From Opitutaceae bacterium (GTDB taxonomy: Bacteria > Verrucomicrobiota > Verrucomicrobiia > Opitutales > Opitutaceae): a stretch of DNA of 34,068 nucleotides. This document shows positions 8,905 through 15,727 of this stretch, piece after piece (within the stretch, counting starts at the first letter, position 1; every line of letters starts with the position of its first letter). The translations under genes and the position numbers were made by a program. The stretch lies in the NCBI GenBank assembly GCA_016711225.1, contig JADJTK010000031.1:1-34068 (forward strand). The letters are read 5' to 3'. A model generated the notes under the pieces. It saw only the letters and a list, made by a program, of their open reading frames with translations, ran no database searches and was not told where the DNA came from.

Positions 8905-10995
8905 GTGAGTCTTCGCGCCGCAAAGACCGACAACCTGCTGACCAAGATTTTGGCGACGGGGAACGGATGGTGGAAGAAGAACATCCTTTTTGCCCCGCAA
9001 AACTGGATTCGCTTCGATTTCAACAACCTCGTTTCCGATGGGGAAAAGGCCTTCACCTCCGACCCGGGCATGCTCCGCGAGCTGATCCCCGCGGGGAAAG
9101 AGGTCTACAAGTTCCTCACCAGCGACCCCACCGCGGGCGCCGACGTGCGCGAGGCCTTCCGCCTGGGCGTGCTCGACACACTCACCGCCGCAGAAGTCAA
9201 CGCGCTACGGGCCCAACGCCCCTTCGAAGCCTGGGAGACGACCACTGAGCACCACATGCGGGTGGCCGTGAATCGACTCACCTCGTTTTTCACGAGCTCG
9301 CGATGGAACACGATGGGCTGGTCGAAGCTTCGCGAAGCAACGTTCCGGTACGCCAAATACCAGGCCGACCTCAAGCGCATGCGCAACGGCGCCAGCCCCG
9401 CCTACGGTGGCGCGTACTGGAAGAACGTGGAAGCGATCCAGCGCACCGGCGCCCCCGAGAACATCCACGAGGAGAACTGCACCGGCCGCGGGATGGGCCG
9501 CCAGGGCCCGGGATCCGGCTCGATTATGTCGGCCACGCCCTACGTGCTCAAATGGCGCGAAGCCGGCCTGCGCCGCGAAGAGGCCTACGCCACCATCGAC
9601 CAGCGCGCGAAGAAGCGCCAGGAGCTCGAGACCCAACAGGCCGAAGCCGACCGCGCGCTAACCGCCCGCAAGGCCGCGGCGATTTCGCGGGCGACCTTCG
9701 GCGACTACGGCGAACTCACTCCCAACGGCAACGCGATCCGAAAACTGGTTGTTCCGTTCTTCGCGTGGACGGAAGTAAACTTCAGATACCACGCGAACCT
9801 CTTCCGCAATCTGCGCGACCAGCTGCGCTCCGGCGACATCGAGACCGGCACGGCCGCCCGCCGCCTCGCCGGCCAGGCCGCAGCCCTCGGCACCCGTGCC
9901 GCCATGGGCACCAGCCTGCGCTTGGCCATCCCTTACATCGCGGTGACCGCCTGGAATGCCCTGATGTTTGGAGACGACGAGGACAAGCTAAGCGAGGAGG
10001 ACAAGCGCCGCTTCCACCTCCTCCTGGGCAGCGACGAGGAAGGCGGCAAAGTGCGCGTTATCTATCTGAACACCGCCTTCACCGACGTGCTGAAATGGTT
10101 TTCGGGCAACCGCGCCGCCCAGCTCACCACCGAAGTGCTCGCCGGCCGTACTGACTGGCAGACGGCCGCCGGAGAATTCGCCGGATCCGTGCCGCGCGAC
10201 TTCGCCAACAACACCCTCGGCTCGATGGGCCCCGTCGTGAAAGTCCCCTACACGCTGATTTCCGAAAAGAGCACATTCCCGGACGTGACCGACCAGCGGA
10301 CCATCCCCAGCTACGACATGCGGCGAGTGATCTTTGGTCAGGTCACCGACCAGGTTACCGCCGAACTGATCGAAATGGCGATCAACCAAGACTTCGTTCC
10401 GACGCGCTCCGTGGGCGAATGGGCGCAGCAGGCCATCCTCCAAGTGCGCCGCCGCGACCCGGAAAGCTGGGCGTTCTACGCGATCAAGGACAAGGCCGCC
10501 ACGTTCGAGGAAGAGAAGACCGGAAAGAAAGACGCCCGCAGCGCCTACGATGCACCGGACGCCCAGGTCTTGAAGGCCTTCCGCCGCGCGATCTTCAAGG
10601 GCGACGTTGCCGAGGCCAGCCGCGCCTATCAGCGCCTCCTCACCTTCGGCTATACCGCCGAACGCTTCGAGAGCAGCGTGCGCGCCCAGGATCCGCTCTA
10701 CGGAATCCCCAAGGCGATGCGCCGCGAATTCGTCGAAGGCCTCGCGCCCCACGAACAGGAGCAGCTCCGCCGCGCGTATCGGTATTACCTACGCATGCAG
10801 GAGATGGAGGGCGCCGGCCGCCAGCTCTTCCCGAAGCGCGGGATCCCCGAGCGCGCACGCGACCGCTTCCTGCAGCGCGACCGCACCGGCGTGCTCGCCA
10901 ACGAGATCGAGCGAGCGCTGGCCACCCAAGGCAACGAGGCCGAGATCGAGCGCCGGACCGATTGGGAATTACAGCAGGCGATGCGGAGGAACTGA
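8905..10995 (+). CDS. Second giant phage protein, C-terminal 696 codons
   Basis: The frame opens at GTG 8905 but is the continuation of the broken frame upstream (LPTEVA ... LRGVSLRAAKTDNLLTK). The pattern of an LPxEVA-like motif, then WWKKNILFAPQNWIRFDFNN, is what I remember from C-terminal domains (LPD38-type) of large phage polyvalent proteins, which have WKxxxLxxPxxxxxxNxRN at this point. Downstream are helical segments, an amphipathic stretch FFAWTEVNFRYHANLF, and one hydrophobic segment (LAIPYIAVTAWNALMFGD) followed by a DDEDKLSEEDKRRF acidic patch. The C-terminal 150 residues are charged helices. Stop TGA 10993-10995 is 2 bases before the next ATG. Probable injected virion protein; enzymatic activity is not evident. 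Confidence 0.6.
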   Translation: MSLRAAKTDNLLTKILATGNGWWKKNILFAPQNWIRFDFNNLVSDGEKAFTSDPGMLRELIPAGKEVYKFLTSDPTAGADVREAFRLGVLDTLTAAEVNALRAQRPFEAWETTTEHHMRVAVNRLTSFFTSSRWNTMGWSKLREATFRYAKYQADLKRMRNGASPAYGGAYWKNVEAIQRTGAPENIHEENCTGRGMGRQGPGSGSIMSATPYVLKWREAGLRREEAYATIDQRAKKRQELETQQAEADRALTARKAAAISRATFGDYGELTPNGNAIRKLVVPFFAWTEVNFRYHANLFRNLRDQLRSGDIETGTAARRLAGQAAALGTRAAMGTSLRLAIPYIAVTAWNALMFGDDEDKLSEEDKRRFHLLLGSDEEGGKVRVIYLNTAFTDVLKWFSGNRAAQLTTEVLAGRTDWQTAAGEFAGSVPRDFANNTLGSMGPVVKVPYTLISEKSTFPDVTDQRTIPSYDMRRVIFGQVTDQVTAELIEMAINQDFVPTRSVGEWAQQAILQVRRRDPESWAFYAIKDKAATFEEEKTGKKDARSAYDAPDAQVLKAFRRAIFKGDVAEASRAYQRLLTFGYTAERFESSVRAQDPLYGIPKAMRREFVEGLAPHEQEQLRRAYRYYLRMQEMEGAGRQLFPKRGIPERARDRFLQRDRTGVLANEIERALATQGNEAEIERRTDWELQQAMRRN

Positions 10996-10997
10996 CC

Positions 10998-11165
10998 ATG
11001 ACGGACGCCGAACTCATTACCTCCCTGCGCCAGTTCAACCGCTGGCGCCGGGGCGACGAAGCCGAGCCCATGCCGGACCCTCGCCGCGTGGGCGAGCTGA
11101 TCGACCGGGCCGCGGACCGGCTGGAGGCAAAACAGCCAGCGAAGAAGGCCCGGCGCAAGAAATAG
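10998..11165 (+). CDS. Small phage protein, 55 aa
   Basis: ATG 10998 follows the previous stop by 2 bases with GGAGGAA just upstream (10985-10991), a good ribosome binding site inside the preceding gene. The product is MTDAELITSLRQFNRWRRGDE..., ending KKARRKK. Short proteins of this type (a T-x-x-x-L-R-x-F/Y-N-x-W-R-R-G core followed by PRxxGExID) are common as hypothetical genes in tailed phages, sometimes near the DNA-modification or late genes. The strongly basic tail suggests nucleic-acid contact. It is the last phage gene before the attachment region. Function unknown. Confidence 0.65.
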   Translation: MTDAELITSLRQFNRWRRGDEAEPMPDPRRVGELIDRAADRLEAKQPAKKARRKK

Positions 11166-11167
11166 TG

Positions 11168-11197
11168 TGCAACACTTCGTGCAACTACTTTTGCAAA
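11168..11197 (+). repeat. Three TGCAA repeats spaced 12 bp: candidate integrase arm sites
   Basis: TGCAAC at 11168-11173, TGCAAC at 11180-11185 and TGCAAA at 11192-11197 are spaced exactly 12 bp apart, between the last phage gene and the tRNA fragment. Short direct repeats beside an attachment core are typical arm-type binding sites for tyrosine integrases. The role is inferred from position. Confidence 0.5.
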
Positions 11198-11226
11198 CTC
11201 CACGTTATCAACCTTAGGAGCTCCGC

Positions 11227-11270
11227 TTCCCAAGCTTGAGAGGAGGGTTCGATTCCCTCTGCCCGCACCA
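11227..11270 (+). tRNA. 3' half of tRNA-Gly(CCC), probable prophage attR
   Basis: The sequence holds, in order: an anticodon loop TTCCCAA (CCC at 34-36, U33, A37), the 3' anticodon strand GCTTG, a 4-base variable loop, T stem GAGGG, loop TTCGATT, T stem CCCTC, acceptor strand TGCCCGC, discriminator A and encoded CCA. The 5' half is missing. The upstream TCCGC does not pair with GCTTG, and no GCGGGC acceptor strand lies at the required distance. A partial tRNA abutting a phage gene block is the classic product of integration into a tRNA gene. The intact tRNA would be restored at the other prophage end, outside the window. The identity rests on the anticodon loop alone; a discriminator A is less usual for tRNA-Gly. 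Confidence 0.65.
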
Positions 11271-12110
11271 TGGAGAACTGGGGGGGGGGTTGGGATAACA
11301 GCGCTGGGAGCGCCGAACTCCAGCTCAGCCTCACCGGCCTTCGGCCTCCTGCACTCTACGTTCTGCATTTAAAGGAACCTCCGCGTGAGCCAAGGGATGC
11401 TCCTCCGATCTGCGTCTATTCGCGTTCATCTGCGGTTTCACTTCCGGAATAGGGAACCACGGATTCACGCGGATGAACGCGGATAGGGCATTCGGAATGG
11501 GGATGGCGGCCGCAAGAAACGCAGAGGATCGGAAGTTTCACCACGGAGGGCACTGAGATCACAGAGATATGGAAGAGGTTAACCGCAAAGAACGCAAAGA
11601 GCGCAGAGAACCGGAATTTGACCACAGAGAGCACAGAGGGGGAGGAGAACACAGAGACGTCGATGAGTGGCGCAGGCGTCCCTGCCTGCGTGCTGGTCGT
11701 AGCGACGTTCGCCAGAACGTCGGGTTCGTCCTCCGGAGTCTTGAACCGCGGATTGCACGGATGGCGCGGATCGGATCCTCTGCAATCTGCGAGAATCTGT
11801 GTGATCACAGCTCTCTCCTCCGCGGAGAATGCGAGGCGGTCAATTTCGGGGCTCTCTGAATCTAAAACACGGATGGCACGATGGTGCGGAGCGCTTGGCC
11901 GCAAAGAACGCAGAGAACCCAAAGGACCAGAAAGTGAACCACAGAGGGCACGGAGGGGGAGGAGGGCCGAAGAGTATACAGGGATGAAGGCGCAGTATGG
12001 ACGAACCTCCGCGTGAGCTCGCCCGGTGCCCCTCAACCCCAACCTTCAACTTCAACCGGCCGTTCGCGGCTCCTGCGTTCTGCGATCTTCATTCTACGGT
12101 CTGCGTTAGG
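11271..12110. repeat. Gene-free region of HREHRE-type low-complexity repeats
   Basis: No convincing gene is seen here. The region is a patchwork of imperfect copies of a few units: cacagagggcacggagg-type (for example 11628-11645, 11938-11955), cgcaaagaacgcaaag-type (11583-11600, 11900-11912) and cacggattcacgcggatgaacgc-type (11458-11485, with relatives near 11750). A ten-G run lies at about 11280. Such units recur at 12905-13180 and 23260-24000. Similar sequences are widespread between genes in Verrucomicrobiota and other phyla, with no agreed function. Confidence 0.6.
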
Positions 12111-12216
12111 ACCGGCGCCCGCGCGCCGACGGCTGCTGGAGACCGGAACCGCCCGGTACGGACCCGTACGCCGGGTGGTGTGGGGGCCGGCAGCTAACTG
12201 CCGCCGGCTACCCGAT
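12111..12216 (+). ncRNA. Group IIC intron 3' end, 5'-truncated (copy 1)
   Basis: This copy retains the distal domain IV arm, domain V (CCCG-GTACG-GACC-CGTAC-GC-CGGG with the 2-base GC bulge) and domain VI (GCCGGCAG/CTGCCGGC). It ends CTACCCGAT, immediately followed by TCGGC, the second half of an attC box. Domains I-III and the 5' splice site are absent, so it cannot splice. Compared with the complete copies, the domain V lower stem changes T to C opposite G, and a domain VI pair is swapped on both strands (compensatory). The homology begins near 12111 without a recognisable attC to its left. Confidence 0.65.
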
Positions 12217-12221
12217 TCGGC

Positions 12222-12702
12222 GGTGCTATTCTGAGCGCCGCAATCGGCCCGAGAATGCGATCCTTTGCTGCCCAATATTCATCTGAACTTCGATCGGCGT
12301 ACTCTTGCTTTACGCGATTGTAGCTTTCAAGACCTCCGGATGCCCGACGATATAGTCATGAATGAAGAGAAAGCTATCAGCAGCAGATTCTTTCACAACG
12401 AGCTGAATGCCCAATGGCAACGCGTAGCCTGTGTCGTTTCCGAAGCTAGCAAAACATGGTTCCCAGTTCTCCGACTGCTTCACGTCAAAATGCTTTCGTA
12501 GAACATCAACCGCTGACTTGAACTGGGTGCTCTCGACTCGAAGAAGCACATCGAGATCTCCCTTGGTCAAAGCACCCGGAATGGCCGTCGATCCAATGTG
12601 ATAAAACTCTGCGTCCGGCAGAAGGCGCGCGAGCAGCGCAGATATCTGCTGCAAAACTTTGCCAACGGCAGGCGAGAGCTCTTCTGAAGTCCTGAGGATC
12701 AC
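12222..12702 (-). pseudogene. GrpB-like nucleotidyltransferase cassette gene, frameshifted
   Basis: From ATG 12702 the minus strand reads MILRTSEELSPAVGKVLQQI ... AEFYHIGSTAIPGALTKGDLDVLLRVE. The GSTAIPG and KxDLDVL motifs are those of the GrpB/UPF0157 nucleotidyltransferase-fold family (G-S-T-A-I/V-P-G, with a D-x-D-like metal motif). The frame stops early at 12310, but one base near 12336 restores a fitting C-terminus, LESYNRVKQEYADRSSDEYWAAKDRIL, as in GrpB proteins. The 3' end runs into the TCGGC half of an attC that is otherwise replaced by the truncated intron. This is the most distal recognisable cassette of the array. Substrate unknown. Confidence 0.6.
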
Positions 12703-12715
12703 AATGTTTTTGGGC

Positions 12716-13251
12716 TAGGCACTATAGATGAGCGAAACGACCGCTGACAAACAGAGTATTTGGCGCAACGAAGGTGGGTGATATCTAAACGCGTTGCGGG
12801 CCGGTTCCGGGTGGGGACTCGCATCGTTCGCGGCTGAAGTCTCTGATCGAGCTGGTCTTGGAAAGCAAGGACCGACTCGGGGCGGCAAACCGGTGAGGAG
12901 GGATGATTTCACCACAGAGGGCACGGAGGATAGGAAGAGCCCTGTAGGCCACCGCGGCGAGGCGGCTGATCCAGGGGCGGATGCTCGCTACTCGCTCCTC
13001 ACTACAGGCTACTTCTGTTTAGCCGCAAGGAACACAGAGAGCGCAGAGACTACATCGGGTCTCTTCGAAACCCGAAACGCTCAACGCGAAACCCTAAACT
13101 CGAAACCCTGAACCGACCCGGTCACAGAGGGCACTGAGGCAGAGGAGAGCACAGAGGAACTCGTGGTGACGCAGGCGTCCCTGCCTGCGTATTGCCTTCT
13201 TTGTTGGGTTTTCGCCCGCCGTGTAGGCCACCGCGGTGGGGTGGTCGGCTC
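12716..13251. repeat. Gene-free repeat patchwork between cassettes
   Basis: I see no gene here. Copies of the cacagagggcacggagg unit occur at about 12911-12930 and 13122-13160. A stretch related to the 23-24 kb repeats (gtaggccaccgcggcgaggcgg at 12946-12967, again near 13223) and a cgcaaggaacacagagagcgcagag unit at 13023-13047 are also present. The block separates two cassettes and presumably inserted into, or replaced, cassette DNA. Confidence 0.5.
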
Positions 13252-13354
13252 TGCGCCCCGCGCGTCGACGGCTGCTGGAGACCGGAACCGCCGGCACGGA
13301 CCCGTACGCCGGGTGGTGTAGGAGCCGGCGGCTAACTACCGCCGGCTACCCGAT
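13252..13354 (+). ncRNA. Group IIC intron 3' end, 5'-truncated and degenerate (copy 2)
   Basis: It is homologous to the domain IV arm, domain V and domain VI of the complete introns at 14646 and 15816. Domain V carries changes that weaken its upper stem (GGCACG instead of GGTACG) and the linker reads GTGTAGGAG. It ends CTACCCGAT followed by TCGGC at 13355-13359. The 5' domains are missing, so it is a dead copy. Confidence 0.6.
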
Positions 13355-13529
13355 TCGGCGCTTCTTCTGGGAACGCGCGGAGCGCAGAAGGCTTAAGGAG
13401 CATTCTATATATCAAAGACGCTACGCCCAAAGCAGAAAGAAAGTATACTGGAGAATGACTATCCTCCTTCTGAAGGCTCTCAATACTCCGGAAATCGTGA
13501 GCCAAATAATAACGGATGATTCGCAGCAA
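13332..13529 (-). CDS. Possible small cassette ORF
   Basis: This is a weakly supported minus-strand frame in the cassette slot between the truncated intron and a short attC-like site. Only a TTG start is available (13529), giving LLRIIRYYLAHDFRSIESLQK..., with a hydrophobic middle (VYFLSALGVASLIYRMLL). It ends in the intron sequence rather than before an attC, which means its natural 3' end is lost. It may be a relic or not a gene. Confidence 0.25.
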   Translation of the reverse strand: MLRIIRYYLAHDFRSIESLQKEDSHSPVYFLSALGVASLIYRMLLKPSALRAFPEEAPNRVAGGS

Positions 13530-13555
13530 GCGCTAGGGCGCTTTTCCGGTTCGGA
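13507..13555 (-). other. Possible short attC-like site
   Basis: TAATAAC at 13507-13513 and GTTCGGA at 13549-13555 bracket a strong hairpin (AAGCGC-TAGG-GCGCTT, 13528-13543). The adjacent cassette gene stops 4 bases away at 13559, as at true attC sites of this array. The length (49 bp) and box sequences differ from the other ten sites, so this is tentative. The hairpin plus TT could instead be a weak terminator. Confidence 0.3.
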
Positions 13556-13558
13556 TTT

Positions 13559-13759
13559 TTAGGTGCGCCACCACTGCGTACAATAATCCCCCGCCACGAC
13601 TGTTGGCACGACGATCATCTCAATTCCCAGGAGCGACAAATCGCCTTTCTCCGCACCCAAGACAGCAAAAGACATAAGGGCGAAACCGAACAACACCAGC
13701 GAACCTAAGGCGATGTGAATCAGTGCAATAGTGCGAAAGATGGCGGGATGTTTCATCAT
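13559..13759 (-). CDS. Cassette-encoded small two-TM protein
   Basis: The product is MMKHPAIFRTIALIHIALGSLVLFGFALMSFAVL..., 66 residues. It has one long or two short membrane segments (residues about 10-35 and 44-58) and a polar WWRT end. ATG 13759 (or the second at 13756) lies only 4 bases from the neighbouring attC box on the same strand (GTTAGGCC-AAA-ATG), the standard arrangement for integron cassettes, and there is no separate Shine-Dalgarno. Family unknown; probably an inner-membrane protein. Confidence 0.55.
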   Translation of the reverse strand: MMKHPAIFRTIALIHIALGSLVLFGFALMSFAVLGAEKGDLSLLGIEMIVVPTVVAGDYCTQWWRT

Positions 13760-13763
13760 TTTG

Positions 13764-13855
13764 GCCTAACGTCAGATAGGGGTGCCGCTCCGGGCACCAG
13801 ACCGTGATTGGAAGGCGGACGCTCAACCGCGATTGCCTCTGGTGGCTGGTTGAAC
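13764..13855 (-). other. attC site, 92 bp
   Basis: The boxes are GCCTAAC (13764-13770) and GTTGAAC (13849-13855). Between them, GGGTGCCGCTCCGGGCACC and GATTGGAAGGCGGACGC are shared in pattern with the other sites of the array. On the minus strand it closes the cassette whose gene is at 14342-14554. Confidence 0.7.
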
Positions 13856-13947
13856 GAAGCCGCGTCGCGGCGGGAGGGCCGGGGGAGGGCGGAGTCGGAG
13901 AGTTGAGCTGACGATTGGGGCATCGCAGGCGTCAGGTTGGCGGCGCC

Positions 13948-14331
13948 ATGACAACACTACGAGCGCAATTCATCCGCGAACTCATCATTCAGGGCCGTGC
14001 CAAGCGCACGATCCACGCCTACGTCGCCAGCCTGGCGGCGGTGGCCAAACACTACGGGATCCTGGCCAATCACGCCCGCGGCAAGCAATTGCCCCGAGTG
14101 CGGGCGGCCATCGCAGCCGCGTACCGCAGCGCAGCGAGGCCGCGTTCCAGTAGGTACGCGGCCGGGAATGCGGCGAAGGAGGCCGAAGGCCGACCTTCCG
14201 CCCCGCCCTGGCAACCCGCTTGCCCCGAGTGCGGCGGCTCCCGCAGCGTGTGCATTGCCCTGATCCAGCCCGATGGGCGCATCATCGCGCTGCCCGCCGC
14301 TGCCCGATTCGGCCTCCGCCTTTTTGTCTGA
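13948..14331 (+). pseudogene. Recombinase/IS91-like remnant inside a cassette
   Basis: ATG 13948 gives MTTLRAQFIRELIIQGRAKRTIHAYVASLAAVAKHYGI. This matches the N-terminal SAM-like domain of tyrosine recombinases that accompany IS91-type transposases. After about 45 residues the similarity ends. The C-terminus, PACPECGGSRSVCIALIQPDGRI, resembles the CxxC tail of IS91-family transposases. The piece looks like an internally deleted element keeping only its two ends. It lies on the strand opposite to the cassette genes and is flanked by a 10-bp direct repeat, CATCGCAGGC (13921-13930 and 14343-14352). Identification is moderate; no catalytic residues remain. Confidence 0.4.
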
Positions 14332-14341
14332 GGAAATATGG

Positions 14342-14554
14342 TCATCGCAGGCCGGTCCAATGAAGCACAGGCATAATCGTGAAACCTAAAGCGAGCATGC
14401 CAACGTAACCGGTCCAGAGCCAAAAACCGATCGGGTCTTCTTCGCGGTAGACCTTGCGAAGCCTGCTACCGACAGCGACGCCCTTTCGCATCATCACAAC
14501 CCAGATGATGATGAGCGGAATGCCCAAGACGAAGCATGTGAGGTCAGTGCTCAT
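14342..14554 (-). CDS. Cassette-encoded small membrane protein, 70 aa
   Basis: The product is MSTDLTCFVLGIPLIIIWVVMMRKGVAVG..., ending VLHWTGLR. Two membrane segments are predicted (residues about 8-22 and 48-65) with a charged loop RLRKVYREEDPIGF between them. The start lies 5 bases from the attC box GCCGAAC at 14560-14566, as in the other cassettes. The 3' end contains one copy of the 10-bp repeat that flanks the inserted recombinase remnant, so its own attC (13764-13855) is now displaced by about 480 bp. Function unknown. Confidence 0.55.
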   Translation of the reverse strand: MSTDLTCFVLGIPLIIIWVVMMRKGVAVGSRLRKVYREEDPIGFWLWTGYVGMLALGFTIMPVLHWTGLR

Positions 14555-14559
14555 TATTT

Positions 14560-14901
14560 GCCGAACGATTCAGCTCAGGAACGCCGGCCCTCCGGCTCGG
14601 TCGAAGAGGACGGGGCCTTTGCCGGCGTTCCCTGTAGTGACTTGTGTGCGCCCGACATGACCGTGAACCAAGAAGTGAAAGCCTTCGATGTGCGAATCCA
14701 AAAAGAAAGCATTAGACGAAAGCAACTGCGACGCCGCGAGGCGCCGTGGGAAGGAAGCTGGAGTCAAAACGGCGAGCCCACCATCAGCCGGCGGCGCCCC
14801 GCGCGCCGCCGGCTGATGGAGACTGGAATCGCCCGGTACGGACCCGTACGCCGGGTGGTGTGGGGGCCGGCGGCTAACTACCGCCGGCTACCCGATTCGG
14901 C
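14560..14901 (-). other. attC site interrupted by a group II intron
   Basis: The first box is GCCGAAC (14560-14566). The terminal box is split as GT (14644-14645) and TCGGC (14897-14901). Removing the intron gives GTTCGGC, the exact complement of the first box, and a 91-bp site like the rest of the array. It ends the cassette whose gene is 14906-15217. Confidence 0.75.
14646..14896 (+). ncRNA. ORF-less group IIC-attC intron, 251 nt, with short domain I
   Basis: The 5' end GTGCGCCCGACATGACC fits the GUGCG start of class C introns. The GGGAAGGAAGC...CAAAAC stretch (about 14748-14771) is a recognisable domain I motif. A perfect hairpin CATCAGCCGGCGG...CCGCCGGCTGATG (about 14782-14818) stands for domain IV without any reading frame. 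Domain V keeps the 9-bp stem, 4-base loop and 2-base bulge. Domain VI ends CTACCCGAT with an unpaired A 7 bases from the 3' end, the expected branch position. Compared with the longer copy at 15816, most of domains I-III after GAGCCCAC is deleted. No maturase is encoded; mobility would need one in trans. It lies antisense to the cassettes, as known for IIC-attC introns. Confidence 0.7.
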
Positions 14902-14905
14902 GTCC

Positions 14906-15217
14906 TCATTGGATCGTGACGGGGGCATAGCCAACCGGACCAAGCCAATCGATCTTCCTTCTTCCCAGGCTGCGCAGATGGTCGGCAGCAGCTAGTGCAA
15001 GGGGCGTCCGCAAGTCTGCCTCCGAGATCCGCTCAATCACGCCCTCTCGCTCGATTCGGAGAAAATGCGCTTCGCTGGGCGAATCGGTGTAACCTCGTGC
15101 GACAAGCGTGAAGCTTCCTTCTGAGAAGCGGAAGATGTCATACTCGTAGTAGTATTCGCAGAAACCAGCGGCGTCCTTCTCGCTGCAATCAATGTGATGA
15201 GTCGTCGCGATATCCAT
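14906..15217 (-). CDS. Cassette-encoded hypothetical protein, 103 aa
   Basis: The product begins MDIATTHHIDCSEKDAAGFCEYYYEYDIFRFSEGSFTLVARGY and ends GYAPVTIQ. It appears soluble and acidic, with a run of aromatic residues in a predicted beta strand and a helical C-terminal half (LALAAADHLRSLGRRK). The stop lies 4 bases from the TCGGC half of its attC. The start at 15217 is 14 bases from the upstream attC with GAAGGGG as a possible ribosome binding site. No family recognised; the frame is intact. Confidence 0.6.
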   Translation of the reverse strand: MDIATTHHIDCSEKDAAGFCEYYYEYDIFRFSEGSFTLVARGYTDSPSEAHFLRIEREGVIERISEADLRTPLALAAADHLRSLGRRKIDWLGPVGYAPVTIQ

Positions 15218-15231
15218 ATGCCCCTTCTTCC

Positions 15232-15321
15232 GCCGAACGCATCAACTCAGCTACGACGAACCACTGACTGTGCTTGGAAATCGGGCATCATAGAGTCGTT
15301 GGATGTGGTGTCTGGTTAGCC
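15232..15321 (-). other. attC site, 90 bp
   Basis: The boxes are GCCGAAC (15232-15238) and GTTAGCC (15315-15321). The interior contains CATAGAGTCGTTGGATGTGG, shared almost exactly with the sites at 19050 and 20892, which defines one attC subtype of the array. Confidence 0.8.
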
Positions 15322-15718
15322 CGATTTTCTGACTTTCCGGAAGAGGTCTCCAAGCGTGGTGCTGTCGCTGAATCCTGCGACAATATCCACGCCGTACCGG
15401 CGCTCGCACTCGAAAACCAAGGTCTCGCACTCAAGTGAGTCCATGCCCCCGACCTGTGGGGTTTATCGCTCGATACACGTCCACGACCTTGTCGTCCGGC
15501 TCGAACAGAGCTTCTTCTTCCTGCTCAAGCCGAATGAATCGACGAAGACCTCAAGAAAGCCACGAATCTCTTCCTTCTTCGCGTCGGGAAATCGGCCGCC
15601 ACGCGCGCCCCATGCAGCGCCGATTAAAGAACTGGCGCATCCGCGCGGAGAAACCCCGCTGAGCCAATAGCCCTGCGATAATGAATGCGACCGCGGCGAT
15701 GACTATAATGGTGGTCAC
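15316..15718 (-). pseudogene. Cassette gene: membrane-anchored acyl-carrier-like protein, frameshifted
   Basis: From GTG 15718 the minus strand gives VTTIIVIAAVAFIIAGLLAQRGF, one membrane segment, then a basic stretch. Allowing frame changes it continues FPDAKKEEIRGFLEVFVDSFGLSR, EPDDKVVDVYRAINP, and GMDSLECETLVFECERRYGVDI ... TTLGDLFRKVRKSG. The DSLE motif followed by a helix ending in a YGVDI turn and TTLGDL is the layout of acyl carrier proteins, where the Ser of DSL carries phosphopantetheine. The stop TAA lies within the attC box. At least three indels are needed to read it through. The carrier-protein call is moderate, and a DUF1493-like relative is possible. Confidence 0.4.
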
Positions 15719-15727
15719 GTCTATTTT

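Noticed and set aside
11192..11270. Complete tRNA gene
   Set aside because: No 5' acceptor strand or D arm is present and the anticodon stem does not close.
11560..11660. CRISPR array
   Set aside because: The repeats are short, imperfect and 9-10 bases in period without unique spacers of constant length; no cas genes are present.
13528..13545. Rho-independent terminator (AAGCGC-TAGG-GCGCTT-TT)
   Set aside because: The T run is only four bases including stem bases, and the hairpin fits a short attC-like site better.
14300..14316. Another intron end, CTGCCCGATTCGGCC
   Set aside because: The junction looks like CCGAT|TCGGC but no domain V or VI precedes it, so it is probably coincidence.
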